A stretch of DNA of 64,000 nt, taken from assembly GCA_964444795.1 (NCBI GenBank), contig CAYUIQ010000005.1:28608-92607 (forward strand), in the 5' to 3' direction. The position numbers and the translations under genes were made by a program. Below the pieces are notes generated by a model. That model did no database searches and was not told the DNA's origin. It saw only the letters and a list, made by a program, of their open reading frames with translations. Below are positions 42,489-52,244 of the stretch, one piece after another. Each line of letters begins with the position of its first letter. The first letter of the stretch is position 1. The stretch comes from JABMRP01 sp964444795. Lineage in GTDB: Bacteria; Planctomycetota; Planctomycetia; Pirellulales; Thermoguttaceae.

Positions 42489-45167
42489 GTGCATCGTCCA
42501 CTTCCGACCCTTCTCGCAACGCTAATACTGGCTTGCACGCTGACCGCCGACGCCTTTTCCGGCGACTACTTCACGAAACAAGACGCGCCGCGCCCCAACA
42601 TTGTCCTGATCATGTCGGATGACATGGGAATCTCCGACATCGGTTGTTACGGCAGCGAAGTCAAGACTCCCGTGCTCGACGGTCTGGCAAAAGGGGGCGT
42701 CCGTTTCAAGCAGTTTTACAACACGGGGCGTTGCTGTCCTACCCGCGCCTCGCTTCTGACCGGCTTGTATTCCCATCAGGCCGGGATTGGGCACATGCTC
42801 AGCGACAAAGGCTACGACGGTTACCGAGGTGAGCTTGCCCAGAACAGCGTTACCATTGCCGAGGCGCTGCGACCCGCCGGTTACAGTACGTACATGATCG
42901 GCAAATGGCACGTGACCACCAACATCCGCGACACGAGCTATCAGTATAACTGGCCGTTGCAGCGCGGGTTCGACAAGTTTTACGGGATGGTCATCGGTGC
43001 CGCGAGTTTTTACGACCCGGCCTCGCTCACCCGCGGCAACAAGAACATCACCCCGCAAAACGACCCGAAGTACCAGCCCGAGACGTTCTATTTCACCGAC
43101 GCGATTACGGACAACACGGTGACCTATCTCAAAGAGCACCAACAGGAAGAGAACAAGACGGGCAAGGAGAAACCGTTCTTTGCTTACGTGGCCTACACGG
43201 CCGCACATTGGCCGATGCACGCGTTGCCCGAGGACATTGCCAAGTATAAGGGATGCTACGACGAGGGTTGGGATGCGCTTCGCGCCGCTCGCCACAAGAA
43301 GATGATCGAAATTGGGCTGATTGATAAGGGGTGGGGTATCACGCCACGCGATGAAGAGGTTCCCGCCTGGGATAGCCTCTCCGAGGAGAAGAAGAAAGTG
43401 CTCCCGACGCGGATGGAAGCATACGCCGCGATGATCGACCGAATGGACCAGGGGATTGGAAAAATCGTCGACGAACTGAAGAGGCAAGGGAAGTTCGACA
43501 ACACGCTCATTCTATTCTTGCAGGACAACGGCGGTTGTGCCGAGCCTTTCGGTTTGGGTGAAAAGACGGTCCCGCCGCTGGACACGAAAGAGCGAGTTCC
43601 GCCCGCTCCTCGCGACCACCTGCAGTTCAATTTGGCTCCCAACTGGACGCGAGACGGACGGCCCATCCATCGTGGGGCGAACGTCGTTGCCGGACCGGCG
43701 ACTACCTACATCGCCTGCGGGCGATCCTGGGCGAACGCCCAGAACACGCCATTCCGATTGTACAAACATTGGGAGCACGAGGGCGGTATCGCTTCGCCGC
43801 TGATCGTTTCCTGGAACGGCTTCTTCAAGAAGCACGACGCCAAGGTCAGCGGTTGGGTACAGGGCCCTGGGCATCTGATCGACGTGATGGCGACCTGTGT
43901 CGATGTTGCCGGTGCGACCTACCCGCAGAAGCGGAAGGATGTCGATGTCATACCGTGCGAGGGTGAGAGCCTCGTGAAAACGTTTCTCGGAAAAGAGTTG
44001 GACCGCGATACGCTGTACTGGGAGCACGAGGGCAACCGTGCGGTGCTCAAGGGCGACTGGAAGCTCGTCAGCAACGGCGCGGTCAAGGGCCCCTGGGAAT
44101 TGTACCATCTCCGCGAAGACCGATGCGAAATGAACGACCTCGCCGCGAAGATGCCGGTGAAAGTTGCCGAGCTAAAGAAGCTCTGGCAAGCCTGGGCGGA
44201 GCGTGCGCAAGTGCTGCCGCTGAACCCGCCGCAGTTGGACCCGAGCGAACTGTGGGCCGATTGGGGCGAAGGCCAGATATTCCCCATGGACCCACGACCG
44301 GGCGCTCCGGTCATCGAGAGAAAGAAGCCCGAGGATCAAACGAGTTCCGCAAAAACCTGGCGTTTGGAACCGGTCCTCTCGGTCAAAGGCTTCAAGACCC
44401 CGGAATGTGCCGAGGTGAATCCGGCCGACGGAACCGTTTATGTCTCCAATATCTTTGCGGTAACCCGCGACACGGTCCACGCCTTGGACTCCAATGGGTT
44501 TATTTCCACGTTGGCACCCGGCGGAAAGCTGAAAGAGCGTCAGGCCATCCGGGGCACCGAAGCGGTGCCCGTTCATGGCGCCTCCGGGATGTGCTTCTTG
44601 GATGGATTCCTCTACTTCAACGATCGCAACAACCTGAAACGCTGTCCCCTTAATAATCGTTCGGCCGTCGAGGTCGTGCCCGTACCGGGAACCGATCATG
44701 GATTCAACGATGCCGGGACTGATGGTCAGTTTGTCTATGTGACCGGGCAGAATGCGATCTTTCGTGTGGACCGCCAGGGCAACGGCGGGAAGTTCGTGGA
44801 TCTGGAAGGCGTCAATGGCGTGAAGAGCTTCAAAGGCAAGCTGTTTGCCGTGACGACCAACAAGGAGAAATCCGATCTCCACGAACTGGATCCCACCGGC
44901 AAGAACCCGCCGAAGGCGTTTGGACTGGCCCCAAAATTCGCCGGAATCGATGGCATTGAAATCCTCGGCGATGGAACGTTCCTGATTACCGATTGCCACG
45001 GGCACAAGGTGTATACGGTCGCTCCCGACCGTAAGACCGTGACACTGGTGGCCGAAGGACTGGAGTATCCCGCCGATCTGGGCGTCGATCACGAGCGGAA
45101 CTTGGTCTATATCCCCCAGTTCTTCCGGAACACCGTGGAAGTCTATCGCCTGAAGTTGGGCAAGTAA
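42489..45167 (+). CDS. Secreted arylsulfatase fused to NHL/SMP-30-like propeller
   Basis: An 892-residue protein starting at a GTG after AAGGAGAGAACC, with a signal peptide (about 1-23). The sulfatase domain (about 33-600) shows NIVLIMSDDMGISDIGCYGS, RCCPTRASLLTG (C82 in canonical CxPxR), MIGKWHVTTN, and LILFLQDNGGCAEPFG. After a short linker (about 600-625) a beta-propeller-like region runs to the end: VNPADGTVYVSNIFAVTRDT, VHGASGMCFLDGFLYFNDRN, GTFLITDCHGHKVYTVAPDR, ADLGVDHERNLVYIPQFFRN. The C-terminal half resembles NHL or SMP-30 gluconolactonase-like repeats. The propeller may target the enzyme to a polymer, which is inference. Confidence 0.9.
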   Translation: MHRPLPTLLATLILACTLTADAFSGDYFTKQDAPRPNIVLIMSDDMGISDIGCYGSEVKTPVLDGLAKGGVRFKQFYNTGRCCPTRASLLTGLYSHQAGIGHMLSDKGYDGYRGELAQNSVTIAEALRPAGYSTYMIGKWHVTTNIRDTSYQYNWPLQRGFDKFYGMVIGAASFYDPASLTRGNKNITPQNDPKYQPETFYFTDAITDNTVTYLKEHQQEENKTGKEKPFFAYVAYTAAHWPMHALPEDIAKYKGCYDEGWDALRAARHKKMIEIGLIDKGWGITPRDEEVPAWDSLSEEKKKVLPTRMEAYAAMIDRMDQGIGKIVDELKRQGKFDNTLILFLQDNGGCAEPFGLGEKTVPPLDTKERVPPAPRDHLQFNLAPNWTRDGRPIHRGANVVAGPATTYIACGRSWANAQNTPFRLYKHWEHEGGIASPLIVSWNGFFKKHDAKVSGWVQGPGHLIDVMATCVDVAGATYPQKRKDVDVIPCEGESLVKTFLGKELDRDTLYWEHEGNRAVLKGDWKLVSNGAVKGPWELYHLREDRCEMNDLAAKMPVKVAELKKLWQAWAERAQVLPLNPPQLDPSELWADWGEGQIFPMDPRPGAPVIERKKPEDQTSSAKTWRLEPVLSVKGFKTPECAEVNPADGTVYVSNIFAVTRDTVHALDSNGFISTLAPGGKLKERQAIRGTEAVPVHGASGMCFLDGFLYFNDRNNLKRCPLNNRSAVEVVPVPGTDHGFNDAGTDGQFVYVTGQNAIFRVDRQGNGGKFVDLEGVNGVKSFKGKLFAVTTNKEKSDLHELDPTGKNPPKAFGLAPKFAGIDGIEILGDGTFLITDCHGHKVYTVAPDRKTVTLVAEGLEYPADLGVDHERNLVYIPQFFRNTVEVYRLKLGK

Positions 45168-45291
45168 CCCGAATTTCACCGTGAGAATGGGCCGCCGCGA
45201 TCAATTTGCCGCACTATCCCCCGCACAAGACGACGCATCGTGCCCGAGCGGCGTCTGTCCGCCCTACAACGAGCCAAAGGAACGCAATTCG

Positions 45292-48276
45292 ATGCATACC
45301 AGAACGCTGAGCATCATGCTTGTGACAGTGACGGCCATCACCGCCGTGGCCGCGGAGGAGAAGCCGGAAAACCTGGCACGTAAGGCGAAGGTCACTGCCA
45401 CATCCGAATACGGCAATTCGTGCCTTGCAAGGTTTGTCGCCGATGGAATCATCCCGGAAGCCAGGATGCAGAACAGCGCCGGTAAGGAATGGGCGGTAAA
45501 AGGCAATAATCATCCCAATGGCGTTGAGCTGACCATGTCGTGGGCTGCGCCCGTGGACATCGCGGAAATCGTCTACTACGGACGATCGGCCATGGCGGTC
45601 GAGACTTTCAAGGACTGCGAAGTCTACTTCGACGATGCCCAGGAGCCCGCGATCAAGGCGAGCTTCAAGTCGGGACACGGTCCTCAGCGAATCACTCTGC
45701 CGCAGAGTGTCAAATCGGCCAAGATGACGCTGAAGTTCATTGGCCATCACAACTGTTGGAATCCTGGCGCGTCGGAGATCGAGGTCTATTCAACCCCGCC
45801 TGACGAAAAGGCGCTGGGCGAGTTCATCGCGTTGGAGCCCATGTCCGGCCTCAGGGGCAGCCCTCTTGTCGCAGTTATAAATGACTCCCCCGAACTGGAA
45901 GCGAAGCTCTTTGCCGGCAAGCTGGGCTTCAACCAGATGCTGCTCATTCAGCGGCACGCTTATGATATCAGCCACGTCTATGTCTACCACGTCGAGAGCT
46001 TCAAGCCCGGCGGCGGTATCCACATCTTCACGCCGGGCGAAGACGGCGGAAGGCTGGAGAAGATCTTCGATGCCGAAGGCGGCATGGTGATGGACTGTTG
46101 TCTTTCATACGACGCGACGGAAATCCTGTTCAGCTATAAAGGGAAGCCGACGCCCAACGAACATCTGAGCAGTGTCGGATTTAGAGACGGGCACTTGAAC
46201 CATATGGTTACGGATCGCGATGCAAAGTACCAGGTCTATCGGATGAACCTGAAGGATCGGACGCCCGTTCTGTTGACGGACCATCATTCGAATAATTTCA
46301 ACGCCAGTTGGCTGCCGGACGGAGGAGTCGTGTTCCTGTCCGACCGGAAACTCTCCTACGCCTACTGTTGGACCAGTTCGTCGCCACTGCTCTATCGCAT
46401 GGACCGGGACGGCTCCAGCGTGTTCAAGATGTCGCACGGATACCTTAACGATTTCACACCAAGTGTCCTGAACGACGGAAGAGTCATTTACAGCCGCTGG
46501 GAATACGTCGATCGCCCGGCCTGTCCGATCCAGAGCCTCTGGACGCTCAGGCCCGACGGCACAAAATCCGAGGGCTTCTTCGGTAACCGCGTGCTGGAAC
46601 CGGGTACGTTCATGGAAGCGCGTTCGATCGGCGAGACGCGCAAAGTGCTCTGCGTGATGACGGGACACAACGGGTGCTGCCGCGGCGCGCTGGGGGTTAT
46701 TGATCCTTCGTTCGGCGCGAATGCGCAAGAGGGGATAAGAAACATCACTCCGGAAATACCCATACCGGCCGTCACGGGAAATCCGGGACTTAAAGGAAAC
46801 TCGCTTGTAAACAGAGGCCCCTACGAGAACCCCTTTCCCATAGACGAAGAATACTTCGTTGTTTCAAAACTCGGTACGATTGTGCTGCGCGACTATGATG
46901 GAATGGAGAGCGTCGTGGTGAAGAAGCCCGAAGGAAGCATGGGGTTCTTCTCTCCCGTTCCGATACGCAAGGTCAAGGCCCCGCCCGTCATTCTCTCCAC
47001 GCTACCGGAGGGCGAACAAGAGCCATGGGGAACCGTTGTCATGATGGATGTCTATAACGGTCTTGAACCTGATGTAAGACGCGGCGAGATCAAGCAATTA
47101 GCCATCGTTGAGGAAGTTGAAAAGGGAGACTTTGCACCGTTCCACGGCATTTACGGATTCCAATTCCCCCTGGTCTCCTGTGGTGCAACCTATGCGGCCA
47201 AGAAGCTATGGGGATACGCCACGGTGGAAGAGGACGGATCGGCCCATTTCAAAGTGCCTTCGGAAGTTCCGATCTACTTTCTGGCACTGGATAAGGAAGG
47301 CCGGGCCGTACAGAGGATGCGTTCGCTTACGCATTTTCAGCGCGGCGAGCGGCAGAGTTGTGTCGGCTGTCATGCCGACCGCAACTACGCGGCCCCATCT
47401 TCCACCGAAAATCGGCCAACCGCATCCCTCCGTAGGCCCGAAGAACTTATAGAGCCGGAATGGGGACGCAGGAAATTCGACTATTCATCGATCGTGCAGC
47501 CGGTGTGGGACAAGTACTGCATCGAATGTCACAACGCACGCGAACAACCCAGCGGTGTCGATCTGACAGGCGACAAGACCGATTTCTGGAATGTCTCCTA
47601 CGAGCATCTCGCCAGGAAAGGAACACATGGCGAAACGAACCCGTTCCTGCATGGGGTCAGTAGTCTGGCCGCGGTGGGACGGAATCCTTACGTCAAGTGG
47701 ATTTCGAGTATCAACGGCGCGGGCGAGAATATATTGATGATCGAACCGAGGACTTGGGGCGCCTACCCGAGCAAGCTGACCGAAATAATCCTCGGCGGTC
47801 ATCCGGACGAGAACGGAAAGAAGCGTTTTACAATGGACGAGACATCCAGACGCCGCGCACTGGCCTGGATGGACCTGAATGTTCCCTATTACAAGGATTC
47901 CAGGACAAACCACCCCGACAGGGCGGGAAGCAGGTGGATGAAGCCCGGCAATCTGGACAAGGTTCTTGAGGACGTGAGGCAAAAACGGTGCGCCGAATGT
48001 CACCAACGGATACCGCGCACGTTCTATACGCGTATCACCAAAATCGAGGACAACGATTTCCTTCTCGCGCCGCTGGCCAAGTCGGCGGGCGGAACGGAAG
48101 CCTGCGGCAAGGCGACTTTCTTATCAAAGGACGATCCCGATTACCAGGCCATTCTGAAGACTTTCGAGCCCATCACGAAACTGATGGCCCAGCGGCCGCG
48201 GATCGACTTCCCCGGTTCCGAGTATGTCCCCCACAAGAACGCACGCCCAGGCCTGCCTGCCTGCGACGTTCCCTAA
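45292..48276 (+). CDS. Exported discoidin/HZS-alpha-like protein with three CXXCH motifs
   Basis: A 994-residue exported protein; ATG at 45292 after AAAGGAACGCAATTCG, signal peptide about 1-19. A discoidin-like (F5/8 type C) domain lies at about 25-165 (ENLARKAKVTATSEYGNSCL, MTLKFIGHHNCWNPGASEIE). A hydrazine-synthase-alpha-like propeller follows (GGMVMDCCLSYDATEILFSY, SWLPDGGVVFLSDRKLSYAY). Heme-type motifs are CVGCHADR (about C690), CIECHN (about C743) and CAECHQ (about C901). Related proteins occur widely in planctomycetes and verrucomicrobia that are not anammox bacteria. It is the second protein of this class in the cluster and is convergent with the PPC gene. Confidence 0.85.
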   Translation: MHTRTLSIMLVTVTAITAVAAEEKPENLARKAKVTATSEYGNSCLARFVADGIIPEARMQNSAGKEWAVKGNNHPNGVELTMSWAAPVDIAEIVYYGRSAMAVETFKDCEVYFDDAQEPAIKASFKSGHGPQRITLPQSVKSAKMTLKFIGHHNCWNPGASEIEVYSTPPDEKALGEFIALEPMSGLRGSPLVAVINDSPELEAKLFAGKLGFNQMLLIQRHAYDISHVYVYHVESFKPGGGIHIFTPGEDGGRLEKIFDAEGGMVMDCCLSYDATEILFSYKGKPTPNEHLSSVGFRDGHLNHMVTDRDAKYQVYRMNLKDRTPVLLTDHHSNNFNASWLPDGGVVFLSDRKLSYAYCWTSSSPLLYRMDRDGSSVFKMSHGYLNDFTPSVLNDGRVIYSRWEYVDRPACPIQSLWTLRPDGTKSEGFFGNRVLEPGTFMEARSIGETRKVLCVMTGHNGCCRGALGVIDPSFGANAQEGIRNITPEIPIPAVTGNPGLKGNSLVNRGPYENPFPIDEEYFVVSKLGTIVLRDYDGMESVVVKKPEGSMGFFSPVPIRKVKAPPVILSTLPEGEQEPWGTVVMMDVYNGLEPDVRRGEIKQLAIVEEVEKGDFAPFHGIYGFQFPLVSCGATYAAKKLWGYATVEEDGSAHFKVPSEVPIYFLALDKEGRAVQRMRSLTHFQRGERQSCVGCHADRNYAAPSSTENRPTASLRRPEELIEPEWGRRKFDYSSIVQPVWDKYCIECHNAREQPSGVDLTGDKTDFWNVSYEHLARKGTHGETNPFLHGVSSLAAVGRNPYVKWISSINGAGENILMIEPRTWGAYPSKLTEIILGGHPDENGKKRFTMDETSRRRALAWMDLNVPYYKDSRTNHPDRAGSRWMKPGNLDKVLEDVRQKRCAECHQRIPRTFYTRITKIEDNDFLLAPLAKSAGGTEACGKATFLSKDDPDYQAILKTFEPITKLMAQRPRIDFPGSEYVPHKNARPGLPACDVP

Positions 48277-48318
48277 GTGTCTGCATTTTCTGAAAAACGA
48301 GACCGTCATCGGCGGCTC

Positions 48319-50613
48319 TCATTGAATCACACGGGCTTCTGTCTTCGCGGTCTCGCGGTTGGCGAAAGCGTCCGTGAGGAGCCAATTCTGATAGAGGCGT
48401 TCGATCTGTCCCAAATAGGTGTTGACCGACGACCTTGGCAAGGTGCGCTTCACACCCTGCGGTCGATCCTCGTCGCGGATCGGTGGGCGTACGCGATCGG
48501 CTGGTGGCTTACCGGCTGGATTGTAGACCAGGACCGGCAGGTCTTCCGCCGGCAACAAATGGCGCCACAGGAAGGCCTGCATTCTGTCTTCGGTCGGCAC
48601 AGCCTCATTGACAACTTCCCGGTCCCCGATTGTCGCGCTACCCACGACGGTGAGGTTGACCGGCTCTTCCATCTCCTCAAGGCTGGTTTTCAGCGCCAGC
48701 TTCCCCACCTCTGTATTGGCCGCCAGCGTGGCGCCAGACGATTCAAACCCCTCAGGCAAGTCTTTGAAGCTTAGCTTGATCGGCCCGGTGTATCCGTCCT
48801 TGCGTATGGCGTAGACGGTCACCGCGACGGACGCTTTGCTGCGCATGATGATCCTGGAAGGGGTGAGACGCAACACGAAATTGGGCTGCGGCCGGCTGAT
48901 GCGAAGCCGGTAGGCATACTCCTTGCCTGCTTGTCTTCTCGTTTCGCCGAGGTGAACGTAGTATTTTCCGTCGGCGGGCAGCTTGACCATCAGGTAGGAA
49001 TCGGCGTGGTCGGTGCTCAACCCCGACGCCGCGTCGTAATGATCGTCGTTCAGCGCGATGATCTTGCCATCCGCGCCGGTGACTTTGACGAAGGAATCGA
49101 AGGGGGAACCGAGCCGGCGCGCGTGTACTTCCACGACGATTGTCTCACCGGCTTTTCCTTCCACCTCGAAGACGTCCCAATCGCCCGGGTGATCCGCTCG
49201 CCCGTTGACGATGATGGGAAGAGTCACTTTCTGCGCCTTGGACGGCTCGTCGTTGGATTCCTGGTCGAGGCATTCCGGCAGCGTGTCCAGGGCGAAGGGC
49301 ACGTCGTTGGAGGCGAATGTCCCGTTGGTGGCGGCAATCAGATGGGTCCCGGGCCTTGCGTCTTTGGGGGGCGGAGCTATCGTGTGCTTTTCCAGATTCC
49401 AGCCGTCCATTTCGATCTTAACCGGCTCGCCCACGCGGGCACCCAACGGGAAGATGCTGGTCACAAACGGCAGCTCACCGATGGTGATCCGATACACAAA
49501 ACTCTCGCGGCCGCGAAACAGCGCCTCGTTGATGGTGAGCACGTAGTCGCCGTCTTCGGGAATCTCGAAATAGAGGACCGGGTCGGAATGGAAACGGAAA
49601 TCGTCGTTGTACGCCAACTCATTGCCGTCGGCGTCGTGGAGCCTCAGCACGGCTTGAAACCAGCCGGGAACACCGTCGGCGACATAGGGGACCAACCGCC
49701 GAGCTTCGGCAGTGATGACCAGACGCTGCCCCTTGCTGGCCGGAAAACGGTACCGGTTCACCTCGCCCGCGGCGAGCTGGCCGTTCATCGCGCACGGCAC
49801 CGTGATGCGCACTTGCACTTCTTCCGGCGGCCTCTTGCGCTGGGCCAGATGCTCCTTGCCGAGCACCTGTTTCCGAGCGGTCTTCATCGGCCTGCGGGCG
49901 ACTTCGGGTACCTGGCCCACGTAGAAAGGCAGTGCGTTGGAGATACCCCGTTTGGTAATCACGCGGATCTCTCGCCGACCCGGTTTTGCATCGGGGGCCA
50001 CCGTGACCTCGGCAAAGACGAGTTCGCAGTGGGCACGAACGGCCGCGGTGCGCTCGTCTTCCGCGAATGTCCTTTGGATCCGTTCGATCAGGTTCTGTTT
50101 CGCCACTTCTTTCTCGGACGGTGCGGGGGCGTCCTTGGCGTCCGTTGCAGCCGGTTTTTGGGCTGTTGGTTTCTCCAGATTCGCACTGCAACTGCTGCAG
50201 ACGGTGGCTTCAAGCGGGTTGAGACTACCGCATGCCGGGCATATCAGACCTTCAACCTCGGGTGGTTCAATACGCGCGGGGAACTCATAGTAGGCCAGCT
50301 TGGCGGTCATCACGTCACCCACCGTCGTTTCCTGCTTCTTCAACTCCGCCAGTTGCTGTCTGAGCAACCCCATCTCCTGGTTGTTCCAGACCCGGTAGTA
50401 ATCGACCACCCGAACGGAAACTCCTTCCCCGCTTACGACCACACCGGAAACACCGAGGAGCCCCTGTCCACCCAACCGGATCGCGAAGGTGGCGCCCTGC
50501 TGGCCGCCGGCGGGATAGGCGTAACCGATGTACTGGTTCTGCGCCCGGGCCGAGGATGTCACCATCAACAAGCCAGCCAATCCCAGCAACGGAAGCCATA
50601 TCAATCTGCGCAT
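48319..50613 (-). CDS. Exported PPC-domain protein with embedded zinc ribbon
   Basis: A 764-residue exported protein; ATG at 50613 has GGAG 7-8 nt ahead and begins MRRLIWLPLLGLAGLLMVTS, with cleavage after SARA. Residues about 20-110 form an Ig-like region (YIGYAYPAGGQQGATFAIRL). At about 122-142 is a double-CxxC zinc ribbon (CPACGSLNPLEATVCSSC). Two bacterial pre-peptidase C-terminal (PPC) domains follow (for example YRFPASKGQRLVITAEARRL and WDVFEVEGKAGETIVVEVHA, each with a DGKYYVHLGE-like end). The gene is last in the minus-strand set PSD1, DUF1501, PPC. The same trio is common in planctomycetes. Function unknown. Confidence 0.85.
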   Translation of the reverse strand: MRRLIWLPLLGLAGLLMVTSSARAQNQYIGYAYPAGGQQGATFAIRLGGQGLLGVSGVVVSGEGVSVRVVDYYRVWNNQEMGLLRQQLAELKKQETTVGDVMTAKLAYYEFPARIEPPEVEGLICPACGSLNPLEATVCSSCSANLEKPTAQKPAATDAKDAPAPSEKEVAKQNLIERIQRTFAEDERTAAVRAHCELVFAEVTVAPDAKPGRREIRVITKRGISNALPFYVGQVPEVARRPMKTARKQVLGKEHLAQRKRPPEEVQVRITVPCAMNGQLAAGEVNRYRFPASKGQRLVITAEARRLVPYVADGVPGWFQAVLRLHDADGNELAYNDDFRFHSDPVLYFEIPEDGDYVLTINEALFRGRESFVYRITIGELPFVTSIFPLGARVGEPVKIEMDGWNLEKHTIAPPPKDARPGTHLIAATNGTFASNDVPFALDTLPECLDQESNDEPSKAQKVTLPIIVNGRADHPGDWDVFEVEGKAGETIVVEVHARRLGSPFDSFVKVTGADGKIIALNDDHYDAASGLSTDHADSYLMVKLPADGKYYVHLGETRRQAGKEYAYRLRISRPQPNFVLRLTPSRIIMRSKASVAVTVYAIRKDGYTGPIKLSFKDLPEGFESSGATLAANTEVGKLALKTSLEEMEEPVNLTVVGSATIGDREVVNEAVPTEDRMQAFLWRHLLPAEDLPVLVYNPAGKPPADRVRPPIRDEDRPQGVKRTLPRSSVNTYLGQIERLYQNWLLTDAFANRETAKTEARVIQ

Positions 50614-50743
50614 GATCCGCTCCATATCTTTCTGCACGGTCAAGAATCGAAGGCGAAGAACCATTAGGAGTTGCGTCGGTAAGTGGATACCTTCGGTCGT
50701 TGGCGTGGCCCGGTCAGGAGACCGGGCCACAACATTCAAACGG

Positions 50744-52159
50744 CTACATGATCTCTTCCAGTAGCCCGGTCGACTTCATGCCTTCCTTTTCGGCGTCCAA
50801 GACGCGGGCATCGAATCCCAAAGGGTGGGGCAGCTTGGCGGTGGCGTCGATGCCGGCCAACAGGTAGAAGCTGCCCAGCAGGTCCGCCGGGTAGACGGGC
50901 CTTTCCTTGACCTTCTCACCTTTTTCGTCGGAGGAGCCGACGATGCGGCCGCCCTTAAACCCGCCGCCGGCGACCAACACGGTGAAGACAGGCCCAAAGT
51001 GATGGCGACCGCCGTTCCAAGGCGGCTCCCAAGACACCTTCGGTGTTCTGCCGAACTCGCCGGTACACCAAACCAGGGTGCTATCCAACAAGCCCTTCTC
51101 GCTCAGGTCCGCAAGCAGCGTTGCCAGTCCTTGGTCCAACTGGGGACATTGTCGCTTCATGGTCGGGAAGTGGTTTCCGTGCGTGTCCCAGCCGCCGGGG
51201 AAGCTGATCGTGACGTAGGGCACACCCGCCTCGACCATCCGCCGCGCCGCCAGGCATTCCTGCCCGAACGTGTGCCGTCCGTAGCGATCCCGGAGTGCCG
51301 TCGGTTCGTTGTCGAGATTGAATACTTCCTTCCCCTTGCCCAAGATCAACCCGTAGGCTTTCTGCTTGGCCTCCTCGGCGGCAGCCATCTCGGGGACGTT
51401 CGCAAGGCCGTAGCCCATGAGATTGATCTTGTCGACCAATTCACGGCGGGCCTTCTGCCGCGAGTCGTTGATTCCCCGGTTGACGATCCCCTGCACCTCG
51501 AAGCGGGCCGCGTTCGGATCGCCGCCGGTGGCAAACGGTTTGTACCCTGGCCCCAGGAAGCCCTCCTCGGAGAACCGCCCGGCTGCCCTGAGCATCACGA
51601 TGTAGGGCGGAAGAAGCCCCTTGTATTGTTCCTTCTTGAAGTAGGTGAAAATCGCGCCCACACTGGGGTAAGCCAGCCGCCCGCCGGGCTTGTGGCCGGT
51701 TTGCATCAGGTAGGCCGCCGTCTCGTGGCCGTTGATGCCATGGGTCATGCTGCGGATCAAGGAGTACTTGTCGGCCTGCTTGGCGAGTTCGGGAAACAGC
51801 GCGCCGAGTTGGATTCCGTTCACGTTGGTGGGGATGAATTTGTCAAACTCCCCCAAGTAGTCGTAGCCCGTACCCGGTTTCGGGTCCCAGGCATCGTTGT
51901 GCGACATGCCGCCCCACAAGAAGATCTGGATGACCGACTTGACCTTGCCCTTGTTTTTGGCCTTGGCTTTGGCCGCCGCATCTCGGGCAGCCTTCTGTTC
52001 GGCGGCTATCTGCTCGGGTGTCTTCACCGCCTCGGCCGCAAAAGCACGGGAACTCAAACCGGCGCCCGTGATCATGCCCGCCGCGCCCAAAGCGCCGCGT
52101 CGCATGGCCTCGCGCCGGGACACGTTCTTCTGGCTGTCTGGATGGTGGTCTGTACTCAT
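50744..52159 (-). CDS. DUF1501 family protein (Tat signal)
   Basis: A 471-residue sulfatase-fold-related DUF1501 protein. The N-terminus has a twin-arginine signal (NVSRREAMRRGALGAAGMIT). A Lys/Ala-rich segment follows (about 45-75: TPEQIAAEQKAARDAAAKAK), then the family body: VIQIFLWGGMSHNDAWDPKP, MTHGINGHETAAYLMQTGHK, VTISFPGGWDTHGNHFPTMK and LVWCTGEFGRTPKVSWEPPW. These include the His and Asp residues usual for the fold. The gene follows PSD1 after 85 bp on the same strand. DUF1501 and PSD1 proteins nearly always pair in planctomycetes. The mechanism is unknown. Confidence 0.93.
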   Translation of the reverse strand: MSTDHHPDSQKNVSRREAMRRGALGAAGMITGAGLSSRAFAAEAVKTPEQIAAEQKAARDAAAKAKAKNKGKVKSVIQIFLWGGMSHNDAWDPKPGTGYDYLGEFDKFIPTNVNGIQLGALFPELAKQADKYSLIRSMTHGINGHETAAYLMQTGHKPGGRLAYPSVGAIFTYFKKEQYKGLLPPYIVMLRAAGRFSEEGFLGPGYKPFATGGDPNAARFEVQGIVNRGINDSRQKARRELVDKINLMGYGLANVPEMAAAEEAKQKAYGLILGKGKEVFNLDNEPTALRDRYGRHTFGQECLAARRMVEAGVPYVTISFPGGWDTHGNHFPTMKRQCPQLDQGLATLLADLSEKGLLDSTLVWCTGEFGRTPKVSWEPPWNGGRHHFGPVFTVLVAGGGFKGGRIVGSSDEKGEKVKERPVYPADLLGSFYLLAGIDATAKLPHPLGFDARVLDAEKEGMKSTGLLEEIM

Positions 52160-52244
52160 GATTTCAGCCCTCCTTTGACTTTCCTCTGATTGTCGTGCCG
52201 GGAAACCGACCGTTTCGCATTAGGACCCACCGCTTCGGTAACCA

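Noticed and set aside
37596..48276. Possible anammox hydrazine synthase locus
   Set aside because: Only the alpha-like propeller class is present, joined to sulfatases, discoidin and FGE-like domains; the other anammox genes are missing.
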